From Streptomyces sp. Ru72 (GTDB lineage: Bacteria; Actinomycetota; Actinomycetes; Streptomycetales; Streptomycetaceae), in NCBI RefSeq assembly GCF_002920635.1, contig NZ_PQSR01000002.1, forward strand, positions 159,892 to 223,891: DNA of 64,000 nt, written 5' to 3'. The notes beneath the pieces are model-generated. The model was not told the origin of the DNA and did not search any database. It saw nothing but the letters and a program-made list of their open reading frames with translations. Shown piece by piece: positions 1 through 10,392 of this stretch. The stretch's first letter is position 1, and the number at the start of each line of letters is the position of its first letter. A program made the position numbers and the translations under genes.

Positions 1-1171
<1,171 letters not shown>

Positions 1172-1334
1172 TCCACGGTCGAGGGTGCTGCTCGGCTTCG
1201 TAGGTTCCTACGGAGTCGGTGAGCTGCCTGTTCATGTGTGGGCCCGACGGCCTCCGTCCCCACGGGCAACTGTGTTCGGCAGCGCCGGAACTGCGCCGTC
1301 GCGGCTGGTCGCCGTCGCGGCGGAGAGGAACTCG

Positions 1335-2000
1335 CTACTGCTCGGCGAGCGCCCGCAGGCGGCTCAGGGCCCTGTGCTGGGCCACCCTCACCGCTCCCGG
1401 TGACATTCCCAACATCTGACCCGTCTCTTCCGCCGTCAAGCCCACGGCGATGCGGAGCAGGAGCAGCTCGCGCTGGTTCTCCGGGAGGTTGGCGAGGAGT
1501 TTCTTGGCCCACTCGGCGTCGCTGCTGAGCAGGGCGCGCTCCTCGGGGCCCAGGGAGTCGTCCGGTCGTTCGGGCATCTCGTCCGAGGGGACCGCCGTCG
1601 AGCCGGGGTGGCGCATCGCGGCACGCTGCAGGTCGGCGACCTTGTGCGCGGCGATCGCGAAGACGAACGCCTCGAAGGGGCGCCCGGTGTCCTTGTAGCG
1701 CGGCAGGGCGAGCAGAACCGCGACGCAGACCTCCTGGGCCAGGTCCTCGACGAAGTGCCGGGCGTCGCCGGGCAGCCGGGACAGTCGCGTACGGCAGTAG
1801 CGCAGCGCCAGGGGGTGGACGCGGGCGAGCAGGTCGTGGGTCGCCTGCTCGTCGCCGTCGACGGCGCGATGGACGAGTGCACCGATCAGCGTTGTCTCGT
1901 CGTCGCGCATCGGTCCATGGTGCCTCGGCGTCGTCCGGTCCGTGGCACCGCGTCCGTAGTTGTGCACCGAAGCGTTATGAGCAGGTGCGCCGGAACTCAT
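1335..2000 (-). CDS. shbA: ECF-type RNA polymerase sigma factor, ShbA-like
   Basis: Small sigma-70 family protein (221 aa from ATG 2000; 191 aa from ATG 1910). Region 2 covers [12 protein letters not shown] through [11 protein letters not shown]...KVADLQRAA, and region 4 carries [13 protein letters not shown]...[21 protein letters not shown], a helix-turn-helix for -35 recognition. Position between bldM and guaB matches the Streptomyces shbA gene, whose product in S. griseus drives transcription of the principal sigma gene hrdB. I prefer the start at 2000 because GGGGAGGG sits 8 nt upstream; the 1910 start has no good site. No anti-sigma gene is adjacent. Assignment to ShbA rests on synteny and remembered similarity. 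Confidence 0.75.
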   Translation of the reverse strand: MSSGAPAHNASVHNYGRGATDRTTPRHHGPMRDDETTLIGALVHRAVDGDEQATHDLLARVHPLALRYCRTRLSRLPGDARHFVEDLAQEVCVAVLLALPRYKDTGRPFEAFVFAIAAHKVADLQRAAMRHPGSTAVPSDEMPERPDDSLGPEERALLSSDAEWAKKLLANLPENQRELLLLRIAVGLTAEETGQMLGMSPGAVRVAQHRALSRLRALAEQ

Positions 2001-2203
2001 CTCCTGCGCCCTCCCCTCCCGCTCGATCGACTCGTCCCCGAGGAACTCCACACCCTCAAGGATGCGGCATCCGCGACGAAACGAGCAGCGGGCATCCGGC
2101 AGGCCCTTTCGCCGGGCGGCTCCAGGGAGGAGCTTCCCTGAGGTCGCCGTGCCCCGCCCGCCGTGCGGCAGGCGGGGATCTGCGCACCCCCGCGGTGATC
2201 CAC

Positions 2204-2815
2204 TTAGCGGACCAGGCCCCACCGGAAGCCGAGCGCCACCGCGTGTGCGCGGTCGGACGCGCCGAGCTTCTTGAACAGGCGCCGGGCGTGCGTCTTCACG
2301 GTGTCCTCGGAGAGGAACAGCTCGCGACCGATCTCCGCGTTGGAACGGCCGTGGCTCATGCCCTCGAGCACCTGGATCTCCCGCGCGGTGAGCGTGGGCG
2401 CGGCACCCATCTCGGCCGAGCGCAGCCGCCTCGGGGCGAGCCTCCAGGTCGGGTCGGCGAGGGCCTGGGTGACGGTCGCGCGCAGCTCCGCACGCGAGGC
2501 GTCCTTGTGGAGATAACCGCGCGCGCCGGCGGCGACCGCGAGCGCCACCCCGTCCAGGTCCTCCGCGACGGTGAGCATGATGATGCGCGCACCGGGGTCG
2601 GCGGACAGCAGCCGCCGCACGGTCTCGACGCCGCCCAGACCGGGCATGCGTACGTCCATCAGAATCAGGTCCGAACGGTCGGCCCCCCAGCGGCGGAGGA
2701 CTTCCTCGCCGTTGGCCGCCGTCGTCACGCGCTCGACACCGGGCACGGTCGCCACCGCGCGGCGGAGCGCCTCTCGGGCAAGCGGGGAGTCGTCGCAGAC
2801 GAGGACGGATGTCAT
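2204..2815 (-). CDS. bldM: Developmental response regulator BldM
   Basis: 203-aa orphan response regulator: a receiver domain (residues 1-120, D8/D9, D54, K in YLHKDA) and a LuxR/NarL-type helix-turn-helix (residues about 138-200, [20 protein letters not shown]). BldM activates aerial hypha genes as a homodimer and sporulation genes as a heterodimer with WhiI. It is known as an atypical regulator not controlled by ordinary phosphorylation. I placed the start at 2815, not the upstream ATG at 2875, because GGAGGGCGG precedes it and the length equals the known 203 aa. It is divergent from whiD, and a sigma-BldN-type promoter lies about 120 nt upstream. Confidence 0.95.
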   Translation of the reverse strand: MTSVLVCDDSPLAREALRRAVATVPGVERVTTAANGEEVLRRWGADRSDLILMDVRMPGLGGVETVRRLLSADPGARIIMLTVAEDLDGVALAVAAGARGYLHKDASRAELRATVTQALADPTWRLAPRRLRSAEMGAAPTLTAREIQVLEGMSHGRSNAEIGRELFLSEDTVKTHARRLFKKLGASDRAHAVALGFRWGLVR

Positions 2816-3194
2816 GACCGCCCTCCGCAGCTGATGCGCGTCACCTTGAGCCTCCAGGCTGGTACGAATCGTCACCTGTGCGGTCGACGCCCTCGGACGC
2901 CTGCCCGAGCGCTTGTTTTTTCAACCGCCTCCGCACTCTCAACGATGGTCACTCGAAAGAGTTACGGTGCAGCAAGCCATCTTCGGCACTGTACGTGAGG
3001 GCGCGGACACGGTGCATACACGCGCAGCGTAACCCCCAACTTTCATCACAACCTATGCCCCATTTAGCCGCTTTTCTTCCCGTTAGCTGGTGTCTGGAGC
3101 TAGATTCGCAATGAGTCATATTTTCATCTCATAAGATCGTCGATGTACGGTCGAGAACACATATCCGCCCAGAACGGCAACAAGGGGACACGCA
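2816..3194. promoter_or_regulatory. Divergent bldM-whiD regulatory region
   Basis: This 379-nt gene-free stretch separates two sporulation regulators. It holds the sigma-BldN promoter of bldM (2939-2966). Toward whiD it is unusually AT-rich for this genome (about 3040-3150). A TAAGAT hexamer at 3132-3137 could be a whiD -10, but I see no convincing -35. BldM/WhiI and other developmental regulators are expected to bind here; I could not assign their sites. Confidence 0.6.
2939..2966 (-). promoter_or_regulatory. Sigma-BldN-type promoter of bldM
   Basis: Minus strand CGTAAC (2966-2961), exactly 16 nt, then CGTTGA (2944-2939). This matches the -35/-10 pair I recall for the sigma-BldN-dependent bldM p1 promoter of S. 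coelicolor. The predicted start is near 2932, giving a leader of about 117 nt. Confidence 0.85.
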
Positions 3195-3533
3195 ATGGCA
3201 GATTTCTCCCGCCTTCCCGGTCCGAACGCGGATCTGTGGGACTGGCAGCTCCATGCGGCCTGCCGTGGGGTCGACAGTTCGCTCTTCTTCCATCCGGAGG
3301 GTGAACGCGGGGCGGCCCGGAGCGCTCGCGAGAACTCGGCCAAAGAGGTCTGCATGAGGTGCCCCGTCCGCGCCGAGTGCGCGGCCCACGCCCTGGCGGT
3401 GCGCGAGCCGTACGGGGTCTGGGGCGGGCTGACAGAGGACGAGCGCGAGGAGCTCATGGGGCGGGCGCGGAACCGGCTGGTACCGGCCTCGACGACCGGC
3501 GCAGGCCACGGCCACGCCGCCTCGAACAACTGA
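3195..3533 (+). CDS. whiD: WhiB-like iron-sulfur regulator WhiD
   Basis: 112-aa Wbl protein needed for late sporulation and spore septation in Streptomyces. The four [4Fe-4S] ligands C23, C53, C56 and C62 are present in the spacing known for WhiD, followed by the GVWGG turn (residues 74-78) and a basic tail (GRARNR). The ATG is preceded by AAGGGG at good distance. Wbl proteins of this kind act by binding region 4 of the principal sigma factor. It is followed by two hairpins and a repeat block, consistent with a monocistronic unit. Confidence 0.95.
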   Translation: MADFSRLPGPNADLWDWQLHAACRGVDSSLFFHPEGERGAARSARENSAKEVCMRCPVRAECAAHALAVREPYGVWGGLTEDEREELMGRARNRLVPASTTGAGHGHAASNN

Positions 3534-3552
3534 AGGAACGTTTCTTCGATCA

Positions 3553-3595
3553 CGGGCACGCGCATGTGCCCGGCTTTGGGGCGTTGTACCGCCCC
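3553..3595 (+). terminator. Twin hairpins after whiD
   Basis: Two consecutive perfect stems: CGGGCAC/GTGCCCG (3553-3572, 6-nt loop) and GGGGCG/CGCCCC (3578-3595, 6-nt loop), 20 nt after the whiD stop. No clear T-run follows, as is usual for Streptomyces terminators. Confidence 0.55.
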
Positions 3596-3720
3596 GAGGG
3601 GGCTGTTTCAGGGGGCAGGCACCGCCCGCGAGGGGGCCGTTTCACGGGATCGGGCCGTTGAGGGGGTAGGCCGGGGGGCCGTTCAGGGGGATCAGGGTAT
3701 TTGTCGGGGGCCGTTCAGTA
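3596..3720 (+). repeat. Five degenerate GGGGGCCGTTCAG repeats
   Basis: Imperfect copies of a G-rich unit GGGGGCYGTT(T)CA occur at 3596-3615, 3630-3648, 3651-3666, 3671-3690 and 3701-3720, separated by 3-15 nt. They occupy nearly the whole gap between whiD and the convergent LysR gene. No open frame of known kind is present. Confidence 0.65.
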
Positions 3721-3808
3721 CACGCCTCAGGGCGCCGTCACCGCTCTTCGAGACCCGCCGCCGCGCGCGAGAACCCGCCGCCGCCCGAGACTCTCTACCG
3801 CGGATCCC

Positions 3809-4705
3809 TTATCTCACGGCCGCCCGCGCCAGCTCCCCCAGGGTCGCCGCCACCGCAGGCACCTGGGCGAGGTCCGGCAGCGTGAGGGCGACGATCTCCC
3901 GCCGCACCGCCGGTTCCAGCGCGACCGGGCGCACCCCCCTCGGACGTACGGACTCCACGGCGAGGCCCGGTAGGACGGCCACGCCGAGGCCGGCGCCGAC
4001 CAGGCCGACCACCGCCGGATAGTCGTCCGTGGCGAAGTCGATGCGCGGCGTGAATCCCGCACTCGCGCAGACCTGAACCAGCTGTCCCCGGCAGCGCGGA
4101 CAGCCCGCGATCCACGGTTCCTCCGCGAGCTCACCGATGCCGACCGACTCCGCGCGCGCCAGCCGGTGCCCCTCGGGAACGAGCCCGACGAGCCGGTCGG
4201 TCAGCAGCGGCCGTACGACCAGGTCGTCCCACTCCTCGACGCCCGCCGCGGCCTCGTAGCGGAAGGCCAGGGCGATGTCGCAGTCACCGGAGCGCAGCTT
4301 CTCCACGGACTGGGGCGGCTCGGCCTCCTCCAGGGAGACGCGCGTGCCCGGGTGCGCGGCGCGCAGGGCGGCCAGCGCGGTCGGGACCAGTGTGGAACTG
4401 CCGCTCGGGAAGGAGACGAGGCGGACGCGGCCGGCCCTCAGGCCCGCGATGGCGGCGACCTCCTCCTCGGCGGCGGTCAGCCCGGCCAGGATGCCCGCCG
4501 CGTGCCGTACCAGCGCCTCGCCCGCCTCCGTCAGGCGCATCTCGCGGCCGGTGCGCACCAGGAGCGGCGTACCGACGGACGCCTCCAGGGCCTTCATCTG
4601 CTGGCTGACGGCGGGCTGGGTGCAGCCCAGCTCGCGCCCCGCCGCAGAGAAGGAGCCGGTGGCGGCCACGGCGCGCAGCACACGGAGATGTCGAGCCTCG
4701 ATCAC
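3809..4705 (-). CDS. LysR-family transcriptional regulator
   Basis: 298-aa LysR-type regulator. The N-terminal winged helix-turn-helix is clear (RHLRVLRAVAATGSFSAAGR, then CTQPAVSQQMKALE), followed by a periplasmic-binding-protein-like effector domain (about residues 90-295, with FPSGSSTLVPTAL and LVGAGLGVAVLPG). I chose GTG 4705, not the upstream in-frame codon at 4786, because it gives the family's usual length and leaves 79 nt to the divergent MOSC gene, its likely target. A CxxC pair (GCPRCRGQ) sits in the effector domain and could be redox-sensitive. The ligand is unknown. Confidence 0.88.
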   Translation of the reverse strand: MIEARHLRVLRAVAATGSFSAAGRELGCTQPAVSQQMKALEASVGTPLLVRTGREMRLTEAGEALVRHAAGILAGLTAAEEEVAAIAGLRAGRVRLVSFPSGSSTLVPTALAALRAAHPGTRVSLEEAEPPQSVEKLRSGDCDIALAFRYEAAAGVEEWDDLVVRPLLTDRLVGLVPEGHRLARAESVGIGELAEEPWIAGCPRCRGQLVQVCASAGFTPRIDFATDDYPAVVGLVGAGLGVAVLPGLAVESVRPRGVRPVALEPAVRREIVALTLPDLAQVPAVAATLGELARAAVR

Positions 4706-4784
4706 GCCGTGAGCATAAGCGAAGCTTGGGCAGGTCCGCGAATATTGCGTCAACGCTTTGACCGAAGGCCTTACCGTTGCGGGC

Positions 4785-5459
4785 ATGAAGCTTCTGTCTC
4801 TGAACGTGGGCCGGCCCGTGGCCGTGGACTACACCGACCAGCCGGAGGGCCTGACCGGCATCGACAAGCGGCCGGTGGACGGGCCCGTGCGGGTGACCGC
4901 GCCCGGGCCGAAGGGGACCGGCGCGAGCGGGCTGGCCGGGGACGCGGTGTGCGACCTGCGGCACCACGGCGGTGACGACCAGGCGGTGTACGCGTTCGCC
5001 CGGGAGGACCTCGACGGCTGGGAGCGTGAGCTGGGCCGGTCGCTGCCGAGCGGTTCGTTCGGCGAGAACCTCACCACCGAGGGGGTCGACGTGGCCGGCG
5101 CGCGGATCGGCGAGCGCTGGCGGATCGGGGCGGAGCTGCTCCTGGAGGTGACCTGCGGGCGGATTCCGTGCCGTACCTTCCAGGAGCACCTGGGCGAGCG
5201 CGGCTGGGTGAAGCGGTTCACGCACAGGGGCGCGCCGGGCGCCTATCTGCGCGTGATCGAGCCGGGTGAGATACGGGCCGGCGACCCCATCGCCGTCGTG
5301 CACCGGCCCGACCACGACGTCACGGTCGCCCTCCAGTTCCGGGCCGTGACCACGGAACGGCACCTGTTGCCGCGCCTGTTGGCGGCGGGTGACGCGCTGC
5401 ACCCGGAGAGCGTGACGGCGGCACGGGAGTACGCGCGCAAGTACGCGGGACGGAACTAG
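4785..5459 (+). CDS. MOSC-domain protein (YiiM-like)
   Basis: 224-aa protein with the MOSC fold of molybdenum-cofactor sulfurases and YiiM/YuaD-type oxime or N-hydroxyl reductases. Hallmarks are DLRHHGGDDQAVYAF (residues 57-71), GSFGENLTTEG (90-100) and GRIPCRTF with the conserved Cys at 129. The substrate cannot be told. It is divergent from the LysR gene. A TACCGT hexamer (4772-4777) ends 7 nt before the ATG with no Shine-Dalgarno sequence, so the mRNA may be leaderless. Confidence 0.85.
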   Translation: MKLLSLNVGRPVAVDYTDQPEGLTGIDKRPVDGPVRVTAPGPKGTGASGLAGDAVCDLRHHGGDDQAVYAFAREDLDGWERELGRSLPSGSFGENLTTEGVDVAGARIGERWRIGAELLLEVTCGRIPCRTFQEHLGERGWVKRFTHRGAPGAYLRVIEPGEIRAGDPIAVVHRPDHDVTVALQFRAVTTERHLLPRLLAAGDALHPESVTAAREYARKYAGRN

Positions 5460-5548
5460 CCCCAGGCGCATGAACGTTGGCGGCGCGACCGGTGAAATGC
5501 CCGGTCCGCCAGGCGGACTCGCCGACTCCGGGTCACTATCGTTGGGTC

Positions 5549-6322
5549 ATGACAACGGCTCTGATTACGGGATCGACCGCGGGCATCGGCGCCGCGTTCG
5601 CACGGCGGCTGGCCGCCGACGGCCATGACCTCGTCCTGGTGGCGCGCGACACCAAGCGGCTGCGGGAACAGGCGACCGAGCTGCACGACCGGCACGGCAT
5701 CGAGGCAGAGGTGCTGACGGCGGACCTGGCGACCGACCAGGGCATCGAGGCGGTGGCCGGTCGCCTGTCCGACCTGAAGAACCCGGTCGACCTGCTCGTG
5801 AACAACGCGGGCTTCGGCAACAAGGGCCGTTACCTCGACGTGTCGATGGCCGACGAGCTGCGGATGCTCAAGGTGCACTGCGAGGCGGTGCTGCGGCTGA
5901 CGAGCGCGGCGGCGGAGGCGATGCGGAAGCGCGGTCGCGGCGGGATCGTCAACGTGGCCTCGGTCGCGGCGTTCGTCCCGCGCGGCACGTACGGGGCGTC
6001 GAAGGCGTGGGTCGTGCAGTTCACGCAGGGCGCCGCGAAGGACCTGGCCGGGTCGGGCGTGCGGCTGATGGCGCTGTGCCCGGGCTTCGTCCGCACCGAG
6101 TTCCACCAGCGGGCCGGGATGGGCACGGACAACATCCCCAACTGGATGTGGCTGGACGCGGACAAGCTGGTCGCCACCGCGCTCGCCGACCTGGCCCGCG
6201 GCAGGACGCTGTCGATCCCGGACCCGCGGTACAAGGTCCTGATGGGCGTGGTGAAGGTGACGCCGCGCGCGCTGCTGGGCGGGATCAGCTCGCGGACGGG
6301 GCGCAAGTACGGGCCGCAGTAG
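5549..6322 (+). CDS. Short-chain dehydrogenase/reductase
   Basis: 257-aa classical SDR: NADP-binding TGSTAGIG (residues 7-14), NNAG (85-88) and catalytic S138, Y148, K152. The C-terminal tail (TPRALLGGISSRTGRKYG) resembles DltE/YqjQ-type SDRs. The substrate is unknown. I prefer ATG 5549 over the 24-codon upstream extension. TATCGT (5537-5542) ends 6 nt before the ATG, suggesting a leaderless message. It is not obviously co-transcribed with the MOSC gene 89 nt upstream. Confidence 0.9.
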   Translation: MTTALITGSTAGIGAAFARRLAADGHDLVLVARDTKRLREQATELHDRHGIEAEVLTADLATDQGIEAVAGRLSDLKNPVDLLVNNAGFGNKGRYLDVSMADELRMLKVHCEAVLRLTSAAAEAMRKRGRGGIVNVASVAAFVPRGTYGASKAWVVQFTQGAAKDLAGSGVRLMALCPGFVRTEFHQRAGMGTDNIPNWMWLDADKLVATALADLARGRTLSIPDPRYKVLMGVVKVTPRALLGGISSRTGRKYGPQ

Positions 6323-6397
6323 CACGGGTGACGCCGCCCCTCGGGTGGGAAAATGGGGCATATCTGCGTCAGGACCCAGGGGGCCGGAGGCGGCGTC

Positions 6398-7105
6398 ATG
6401 ACATTCGTGCAGCTCATCGACTGCAGGACCAGCCGGTTCGACGAGATGAACCGGATCATGGACAGATGGGTCGAGAAGACCAGGGGCAGGCGGACGGCGA
6501 CCCACGACGTGATCGGCAGGGACCGGTCCGACGCCTCGCACTTCATCGAGATCGTGGAGTTCCCCTCCTACGAGGAGGCGATGCGGAACTCCAACCTCCC
6601 GGAGACCGATCAGGTCTTCCGCGAGATGGTCGCCCTGTGCGACGAGATGCCCACCTTCGTCGATCTGGAAGTGGTGCGGGACGAGCAGCTGTACACGGAT
6701 GCGGTGCGGCGCCTGTTCGACACGCTGGCGACGGCGGGCGAACTGCCACCGCTGAACGACCTGATCGCGGAGGGATGCCACAGCCACGACCCGGTCAACC
6801 CGCAAGACACCATCGGCCTGGACGCCATCCGGCGCGAGTACCGGATGTGGCGGGACGCCTTCGACTTCACCTTCACGGTCGAGGACCTGATCGAACAGGG
6901 CGACCGGGTGTGCGCGCGGTGGACCTGGGACGCCACCCACAAGGGCGAGTTCCTGGGGATCCCGTCCACCGGACGGAAGGTCACCATGACCGGGATGACC
7001 CTCTTCCGCTTCGGTGAGGACGCGAAGATCGCCGAGACCTGGTGGCAGCACGACCAGCTCGGGCTGATGGAGCAGCTGGGGGCGCTGGACGAGCTCGAGC
7101 GGTAG
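6398..7105 (+). CDS. ABM-like / SnoaL-like fusion protein
   Basis: 235-aa soluble protein with two small alpha+beta domains. Residues 1-95 look like a dimeric ferredoxin-like (antibiotic-biosynthesis-monooxygenase type) domain. Residues about 100-230 match the SnoaL/ester-cyclase family (GCHSHDPVNPQDTIGLDAI, IPSTGRKVTMTGMTLFRF, AETWWQHDQLGLMEQLG). Both domains are usually separate proteins. The start at 6398 has GGAGGCGGC upstream; the ATG at 6353 has none. Function is unknown; stress or small-molecule modification is possible. It is convergent with groEL across a shared terminator. Confidence 0.75.
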   Translation: MTFVQLIDCRTSRFDEMNRIMDRWVEKTRGRRTATHDVIGRDRSDASHFIEIVEFPSYEEAMRNSNLPETDQVFREMVALCDEMPTFVDLEVVRDEQLYTDAVRRLFDTLATAGELPPLNDLIAEGCHSHDPVNPQDTIGLDAIRREYRMWRDAFDFTFTVEDLIEQGDRVCARWTWDATHKGEFLGIPSTGRKVTMTGMTLFRFGEDAKIAETWWQHDQLGLMEQLGALDELER

Positions 7106-7122
7106 GACGCCGGGACAGCGGG

Positions 7123-7155
7123 AAGGCCCGGCACCCTCTCGGGGCACCGGGCCTT
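7123..7155. terminator. Bidirectional terminator between SnoaL fusion and groEL1
   Basis: Perfect 9-bp stem AAGGCCCGG/CCGGGCCTT (7123-7131 and 7147-7155) with further partial pairing in the loop, between two convergent stop codons. Its A/T ends give a T-run on either strand. Confidence 0.8.
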
Positions 7156-7174
7156 GCGCGACGTGCGTCGTGCG

Positions 7175-8863
<1,689 letters not shown>

Positions 8864-8916
8864 TTATCGGTCGCGGGGGCCAGGGGCGCAGCTCACAGCA
8901 GGAATGCTGAGGTGAC

Positions 8917-9225
8917 TTACTTCTCGATGATCGCGAGCACGTCGCGGGCCGAGAGAACGAGGTACTCCTCGTTGTTGTACTTCACCTCGGTGCCGCCGTA
9001 CTTGCTGTAGAGCACGACGTCGCCGACCTTGACGTCGAGCGGAAGGCGGTTGCCGTCCTCGAAGCGGCCCGGGCCCACGGCCAGGACGACGCCCTCCTGG
9101 GGCTTCTCCTTGGCGGTGTCCGGAATGACCAGGCCAGAGGCCGTGGTCTGCTCGGCGTCCAGCGGCTGGACCACGATGCGGTCCTCGAGCGGCTTGATGG
9201 CAACCTTGGAGCTGGCGGTCGTCAC
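8917..9225 (-). CDS. groES: Co-chaperonin GroES
   Basis: 102-aa Gro[21 protein letters not shown], the mobile loop [17 protein letters not shown], and [23 protein letters not shown]. It caps the GroEL ring. The GTG start at 9225 has GGAGG 7 nt upstream. First gene of the groES-groEL1 operon, repressed by HrcA through the two CIRCE elements upstream. Confidence 0.97.
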   Translation of the reverse strand: MTTASSKVAIKPLEDRIVVQPLDAEQTTASGLVIPDTAKEKPQEGVVLAVGPGRFEDGNRLPLDVKVGDVVLYSKYGGTEVKYNNEEYLVLSARDVLAIIEK

Positions 9226-9324
9226 GATCCGACCTCCCCCTTCGGAGATCTCACGGGGTTAACTGTCTGAGGTGGCGACCAGGTCGATCCGTCGTCGCGG
9301 GTGCCGGACCTGCCCGTCGCTTTG

Positions 9325-9351
9325 TTGGCACTCTCCGGTGGCGAGTGCCAG
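9325..9351. promoter_or_regulatory. CIRCE operator 1 (HrcA site)
   Basis: TTGGCACTC-N9-GAGTGCCAG, differing from the CIRCE consensus TTAGCACTC-N9-GAGTGCTAA at three bases. It lies at the predicted start of the groES transcript. Confidence 0.9.
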
Positions 9352-9356
9352 AGCCG

Positions 9357-9386
9357 AGACTATGACCGCGATTAGCACTCGGTCAA
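9357..9386 (-). promoter_or_regulatory. groES-groEL1 promoter
   Basis: Minus-strand TTGACC (9386-9381), 18 nt, TAGTCT (9362-9357). The -35 lies inside the spacer of CIRCE 2 and the start falls on CIRCE 1, so HrcA bound at either site would block RNA polymerase. Confidence 0.75.
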
Positions 9387-9398
9387 GCGGAGTGCCAA
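9372..9398. promoter_or_regulatory. CIRCE operator 2 (HrcA site)
   Basis: TTAGCACTC-N9-GAGTGCCAA, one mismatch from the CIRCE consensus, overlapping the -35 element. Confidence 0.93.
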
Positions 9399-9463
9399 TG
9401 CGTGCGGCGCGCGCCGTGGAGTTCGGTTGCCCCTTTGGTGTTCACCCGGGGTGGGGCGACCGC

Positions 9464-9549
9464 CTGGGGGCTCCACCCCCAGACCCTCTATCGGCCTGAC
9501 GGCCTCGTCCTCGGACTCCCCAAGCTCTTCGAGCAGGGGGGACCCCCGG
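9464..9549. repeat. Streptomyces-type dispersed hairpin repeats
   Basis: Two back-to-back palindromic elements fill the gap between the deacetylase stop and the groES promoter. CTGGGGG-ctcca-CCCCCAG is at 9464-9482, and a second motif (about 9513-9547) has outer TCCCC/GGGGGA and inner GCTC-TTC-GAGC arms. I recall very similar elements between genes across many Streptomyces genomes. They probably act as terminators or are non-autonomous repeats. Confidence 0.6.
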
Positions 9550-9579
9550 ACAGGGTGGTTCCACCTCCCGGTGCCCCGG

Positions 9580-10392
9580 TCAGAGGTAGTCCTCCAAGCG
9601 GGCCACCGTGAAGCCCCTCGACTGCAGGCGGCGCAGGACGCGGGTCGTTTCCGCGGTCAGGGACGTCAGGGGGCGACCCGGTTCGTGAGGGCGGAGGATG
9701 TCGCCCGGATGGAGGGCCGTGGCCCTTCCGTAGGCGCGCGTCGGGCGCCACAGGATCAGGGCCTTGATGCCGCAGTCCGCCGCGGCCCGGAGGGTCGTGC
9801 GGTCGTACCGGCCGTAGGGCGGGCGCAGCAGGACGGGGCGCCGGCCCAGGCGGGAGCGCAGACGGTCCCGCCCGGCGCAGATCTGGGCGCGCTGCTCCGC
9901 GTAGGGCCGGCCGCGCAGTCCGGCGTGGTCCATGGTGCGGTTCTGGATGGTCGCCCCTGCCGCCCGTAGCCGCGCGACTCGCGCGTACGCCGGCCCGACG
10001 GCCGTGTCCGTGAGGAACACGCTGACGGGCAGCCGCAGCTCCCGGACCATCTCGACGAACCGCGGATCCCGCTCAGCGCCCTCGTCGTAGGTGAGGAAGA
10101 CGACCTTGTCGTGCGTGGGGACGCGGTCGAGCACCTCCGGCAGCGTCTCCTCGTCCGCGTCGGTGTGCCGGGGCAGGGGGCGGGCCGGCCAGGGCGCGGG
10201 CGCGAGCGGGGCGGTGAGCCCCCAGTGGCGGTACGCCCCCTCGTGGGGGCCGTACGACCTGCGCACCCTCTGCGCCGCCTTCTTGCCCAGCCGCTCGATG
10301 GGGTCGACCGACTGGGCGCAGCCCGCCGTCCCGGACAGGACCGCGGCGGCCAGGATCCCCGCCAGCAGCGCCCGCAGCCGCCGTGCCCTCAC
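9580..10392 (-). CDS. NodB-like polysaccharide deacetylase lipoprotein, degenerate motifs
   Basis: 270-aa predicted lipoprotein: signal RRLRALLAGILAAAVLSG followed by lipobox TAGC, then a NodB domain (about residues 90-265). The GTG start at 10392 overlaps the stop of the upstream paralogue (GTGA), so the two are translationally coupled. Key motifs are altered. The usual TFDDG is LTYDEG (metal-ligand Asp to Glu), and the HTxxH motif is RTMDH (first metal His to Arg); RPPYGRYD is kept. It may be inactive or have altered metal use. NodB enzymes normally remove N- or O-acetyl groups from cell-wall or exported glycans. Confidence 0.85.
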   Translation of the reverse strand: MRARRLRALLAGILAAAVLSGTAGCAQSVDPIERLGKKAAQRVRRSYGPHEGAYRHWGLTAPLAPAPWPARPLPRHTDADEETLPEVLDRVPTHDKVVFLTYDEGAERDPRFVEMVRELRLPVSVFLTDTAVGPAYARVARLRAAGATIQNRTMDHAGLRGRPYAEQRAQICAGRDRLRSRLGRRPVLLRPPYGRYDRTTLRAAADCGIKALILWRPTRAYGRATALHPGDILRPHEPGRPLTSLTAETTRVLRRLQSRGFTVARLEDYL

